Source: Chrysochromulina parva
Taxonomy: Eukaryota; Haptophyta; Prymnesiales; Chrysochromulinaceae
Reading direction: 5' to 3'
DNA: 18,050 nucleotides
NCBI GenBank assembly: GCA_002887195.1
Contig: PJAB01001030.1
Span: 1-18,050, forward strand
Of the stretch, positions 15,833 to 18,050 are shown in pieces; positions within the stretch are counted from its first letter, which is position 1, and each line of letters opens with the position of its first letter. Below the pieces are notes generated by a model that saw only the letters and a list, made by a program, of their open reading frames with translations, was not told the origin of the DNA and made no database searches. Both the position numbers and the translations under genes were made by a program.

Positions 15833-17518
15833 TTACCCAACAGTGGCGGCCGCCTCGGGCAAGGCCATCTGGTCCATCATCTGTGCGCGCGCGGTGTGCC
15901 ACTGGTCCAGCGCACCCTTGCATGCGGGAAAGTCACGGTGGCGCGCCGCGTCGGCGTCGAAGGGCTTGATCCAGGTGAAGTGGATGATACGCATGCTCGC
16001 ATTGGCCGCTGCCCAAAAGGCGGGTTTCTGCGCCGCAGCCGCCAGGTTGGCGTTATACTCGAATGGCAGCTCCTGGAAGGTGCCGTTGTACTCAGCGTTC
16101 AAAAGCTCTGCCATGTCCATGCGGTAGTCGCGCCGCGTGCGGCGAGCCGCGTCCAAGCGCGCAAACTCGGTGGCGTTGGGCAACAGTGATGCGACACCCA
16201 TGTTAAAGTGCGCCCGTTGGGCGCCGCTCTCCCAGTCGCGCGCAGCGGCGAAGGGCGCCGTCATGCCCGTGAGCGCCGGCGCCGGGTCGCGAACAACCAG
16301 CGTGTCCGCGTCCAGGTAGAGTATGCGCTTGTACATAGTCGCGTTCCACAACGCAAGTTTGGTGAACTGCTCCCGAAATCGCTGCTCCCGAATCGCGCGT
16401 TTTTCAGGCGGTGGAATTAGCGGCACCACGCATGGCTGCCAGCCTATGAGCGCGTCGCGCGTGCGCGCAACCTCCGCGTCGCCGTGGTCACCAATCAGTA
16501 GCGCAACAAAGTCCACAGTTCGCTGCAGCTCCGGGTGGAGTGTCTTGCGCAGCGAGAACCACAGCACGTTGGCGGAGTCGACATACGCGGGGGTGCTGAC
16601 CAGCGTCGCCACCGCCAGCGGCTTGAAGACGCGCGTGCCACACGCGGCGCCCCAGTACGCCGCGTCGGCGGCAACCGCAGCAGGCGGCTTATTGTACAGC
16701 TCTTGCACCACGGCGCCGTATCCATCTGCGATTTTGTAGAAAAGCGAAGGCAACCGTGACCGCATCTCAGTGAAGATGATCTGGTCGCTGCCGCAGCGCC
16801 AGTCAGCCACGCGCGCCGCACAGATGCCGCGCTGAACCTCAAATGCCGCGTCAATCCGCGAGATGAGCGACCGAGGCATAAGGAAAGCAGTGCCTGCAAA
16901 GTCGTGGTCCTGCTCGCCCGTGCCGCTGTAGATAAGCTTGTCCGTCGGGAGCGTCGCCAGGTGAGTCGCGTCCGGCCAGGCGCCGGCCGGCGGTGGCCCT
17001 GTCCGGTAGGCGGCGATGCCGGCGTCCACCCAGGCAAACCAATCGGCGCCGGAGTCGTCATGCGCCGCCGCATCCGCCAGCAGCGCCACCTTCTCGAGCC
17101 ACACCAGCGCCAGTGCCATGGTGGGCACGTGCAGCCTGTGCGTCCAGCCAGCGTCATACGTGCCGAACGACCGGAAGGCGGACATGTCGCGCCGCACAAA
17201 GCGCGTGCGCCTCGAGCCACGCGACGCCGCAACCGCGGAACGCACGCCCTCCGCCGCCGCGTCAGCCTGCGCGCCGACGGTGTTGGGGCCGGCGCCGTAG
17301 TAGAAGACGTACGGCGCGTCCACGCGCATTGTGTTGCTGAACCACGCTGCGTAGTCTCCATTGCTGTGTTTGCTGCTGATTTTCCAGTAGCCGGACACAA
17401 CAGTCACGCCGCGCGCTGATGGCGCTGGCTGTGCGCACGCGGCGGCCAGCAGGGCCAGGAGCGCCGCCCGGAGGAGGAGAGCTCCTTCTCCAGGGCGCCC
17501 CGGGTGGCTCGCGTGCAT
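15833..17518 (-). CDS. Two-domain glycosyltransferase-like protein: HtrL/YibB-like + GT8 (561 aa from this start)
   Basis: Positions are numbered from the upstream in-frame ATG at 17593 (586 aa). The ATG at 17518 (residue 26) is preferred: it puts the hydrophobic stretch LLLRAALLALLAAACAQ (39-55) in signal-peptide position. Domain 1 (about 63-315) resembles HtrL/YibB: VTVVSGYWKISSKHSNGDYAAWFSN, WFAWVDAGI (186-193), GSDQIIF (268-274). Domain 2 (about 335-545) is GT8/glycogenin-like: RILYLDADTLVV with the Mn/UDP-sugar DAD at 428-430, FNMGV (463-467), ELPFEYNAN (508-516) and HFTWIKPF (538-545), equivalent to the glycogenin HF-x3-KPW end. Likely a Golgi or secreted sugar transferase with UDP-sugar donor; the acceptor is unknown. 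Single exon. GT8 is firm; the HtrL/YibB call is by motif memory. Confidence 0.8.
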   Translation of the reverse strand: MHASHPGRPGEGALLLRAALLALLAAACAQPAPSARGVTVVSGYWKISSKHSNGDYAAWFSNTMRVDAPYVFYYGAGPNTVGAQADAAAEGVRSAVAASRGSRRTRFVRRDMSAFRSFGTYDAGWTHRLHVPTMALALVWLEKVALLADAAAHDDSGADWFAWVDAGIAAYRTGPPPAGAWPDATHLATLPTDKLIYSGTGEQDHDFAGTAFLMPRSLISRIDAAFEVQRGICAARVADWRCGSDQIIFTEMRSRLPSLFYKIADGYGAVVQELYNKPPAAVAADAAYWGAACGTRVFKPLAVATLVSTPAYVDSANVLWFSLRKTLHPELQRTVDFVALLIGDHGDAEVARTRDALIGWQPCVVPLIPPPEKRAIREQRFREQFTKLALWNATMYKRILYLDADTLVVRDPAPALTGMTAPFAAARDWESGAQRAHFNMGVASLLPNATEFARLDAARRTRRDYRMDMAELLNAEYNGTFQELPFEYNANLAAAAQKPAFWAAANASMRIIHFTWIKPFDADAARHRDFPACKGALDQWHTARAQMMDQMALPEAAATVG

Positions 17519-17851
17519 TCTTTGTGTGGAGAACCTGTACAGTCGGTGCCGAAAAAATCCAACTCGAGTCTCCCACAATGTAACAGCCTGCATGCATGCA
17601 GATACATTTTGTATGCCACACGGCGGGTCCGGCGCCCCGCCCCGGGTGCCCCGACGTGCAGGAGCGCGCCAGATAACATAGGTTGCAACGTCTGGTCATC
17701 GCTGCTACGACCCGATGTCGGCGGTGTGTGAAACAGCACCTGTGTTAACAGCTGAGCATAGACGACGACCCCTATGCTCACCGCGATCGCTCCTTCTCCA
17801 GGGCGCCCCGGGTGCTCGTGGCTCGCGTGCATCTTTGTGGTGAACCTGTAC
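17481..17851 (-). repeat. Duplicated 5' coding segment (17481-17540 and 17789-17851)
   Basis: Two copies about 310 bp apart. Both contain an ATG and, on the minus strand, encode MHASHPGRPGEGA (ATG 17518) and MHASHEHPGRPGEGA (ATG 17832), preceded by YRFSTQR / YRFTTK. The two-codon difference is an in-frame 6-bp indel. Each copy is followed by a different hydrophobic run (ALLLRAALLALLAAA versus AIAVSIGVVVYAQLL). The upstream copy is in a different frame from the glycosyltransferase. Confidence 0.85.
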
Positions 17852-17856
17852 ATTTT

Positions 17857-17888
17857 GTCTCGTCTCGTCTCGTCTTGTCGTCTCGTCG
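17857..17888. repeat. TCTCG microsatellite
   Basis: About six imperfect pentanucleotide units of GTCTC/TCTCG, in the candidate intron or leader between the last exon-like sequence and the duplicated 5' segment. Confidence 0.85.
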
Positions 17889-17916
17889 CATGCGGCTGCG
17901 CATTCGCCTCGCATAC

Positions 17917-18050
17917 CTGGCGCAAGCCCGCCACAGCCGAGGCTGCGGAATCCGAGCTCCTGTGCCGCTTGCGCAACCATCGCCTCGGGGTTGTGCTTGT
18001 TCCACTGCCAGGTCGCCTCGCTGATCGCCGCAAAGCGCGTGTCCCAGTGG
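17917..18050 (-). CDS. Probable exon of a gene running in from the right edge
   Basis: The minus strand reads HWDTRFAAISEATWQWNKHNP then EAMVAQAAQELGFRSLGCGG, a non-repetitive, protein-like sequence, ending at a good donor GCGCCAG|GTATGC (17917/17916). After that point the frame becomes low-complexity (the TCTCG repeat), which supports an intron. Its phase does not join to the glycosyltransferase frame at the CAG|GTTC acceptor near 17535, so it is probably a separate gene or an exon whose partner I cannot place. Product not recognised. Confidence 0.4.

Noticed and set aside
17404..18033. 209-codon minus-strand ORF
   Set aside because: It strings together the exon-like edge sequence in another frame, a microsatellite and the duplicated start segment, then overlaps the glycosyltransferase out of frame; only the duplicated start portion is noteworthy.
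1..18050. tRNA or rRNA genes
   Set aside because: No T-loop GGTTCRANNCC with matching acceptor stem and no rRNA-like conserved block was found on either strand.

Overview
This looks like nuclear DNA of a GC-rich unicellular eukaryotic alga. Evidence: short spliceosomal introns (65-188 nt, GT-AG, pyrimidine-rich 3' ends), Kozak-like starts (CCATGG at RecQ, GCCATGG at the dynein light chain), a flagellar-type dynein light chain, a hydroxyproline-type Pro-rich membrane protein, and no operon-like spacing. A haptophyte (Emiliania/Gephyrocapsa/Chrysochromulina-like) is my best guess from base composition and the 10-bp tandem repeats inside introns. That placement is inference and no search was run.

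Layout. (1) 3850 to below 1, minus strand: a PPP-family Ser/Thr phosphatase of RdgC/PPEF type in eight exons, with the C-terminus beyond the left edge. Seven introns are resolved by frame and by conserved motifs. (2) 3851-4215: a divergent promoter. (3) 4216-7133, plus: a full-length RecQ helicase with one intron. (4) 7721-9033, plus: an unrecognised multi-pass membrane protein with at least one intron and an unresolved frame switch. (5) 10290-10643, plus: an LC8-type dynein light chain. (6) 11199-12482, plus: a secreted or membrane-anchored SGNH/PC-esterase-like protein. (7) 12892-14520, plus: a Cys-rich, Pro-rich, single-pass membrane protein. (8) 15833-17518, minus: a two-domain glycosyltransferase-like protein (HtrL/YibB-like plus GT8/glycogenin-like), with a duplicated 5' end. 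(9) 17917-18050, minus: a probable exon of another gene running off the right edge.

The most interesting content is in the introns. Three introns in two divergent genes (phosphatase introns 594-671 and 2084-2158, RecQ intron 5374-5438) carry nearly the same 28-bp core, always in the orientation of transcription, holding a putative branch point and running into the 3' splice site. This is what an introner-like (mobile or copied intron) family would look like. The 594-671 intron is flanked by a perfect 27-bp direct repeat. Five of the other six phosphatase introns also have matching sequence across both splice sites, beyond the AG|GT consensus. Another intron (2723-2910) contains a copy of the spliced exon-exon junction. 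Other phosphatase introns are filled by a 10-bp tandem repeat (GGCCATCAGW on the plus strand). Together these suggest recent intron gain by duplication and/or insertion.

The genes do not form a pathway. RecQ and the phosphatase share a promoter region. The esterase-like, Pro-rich and glycosyltransferase-like genes are all plausibly endomembrane or cell-surface proteins, but proximity is weak evidence for shared function in a eukaryote.
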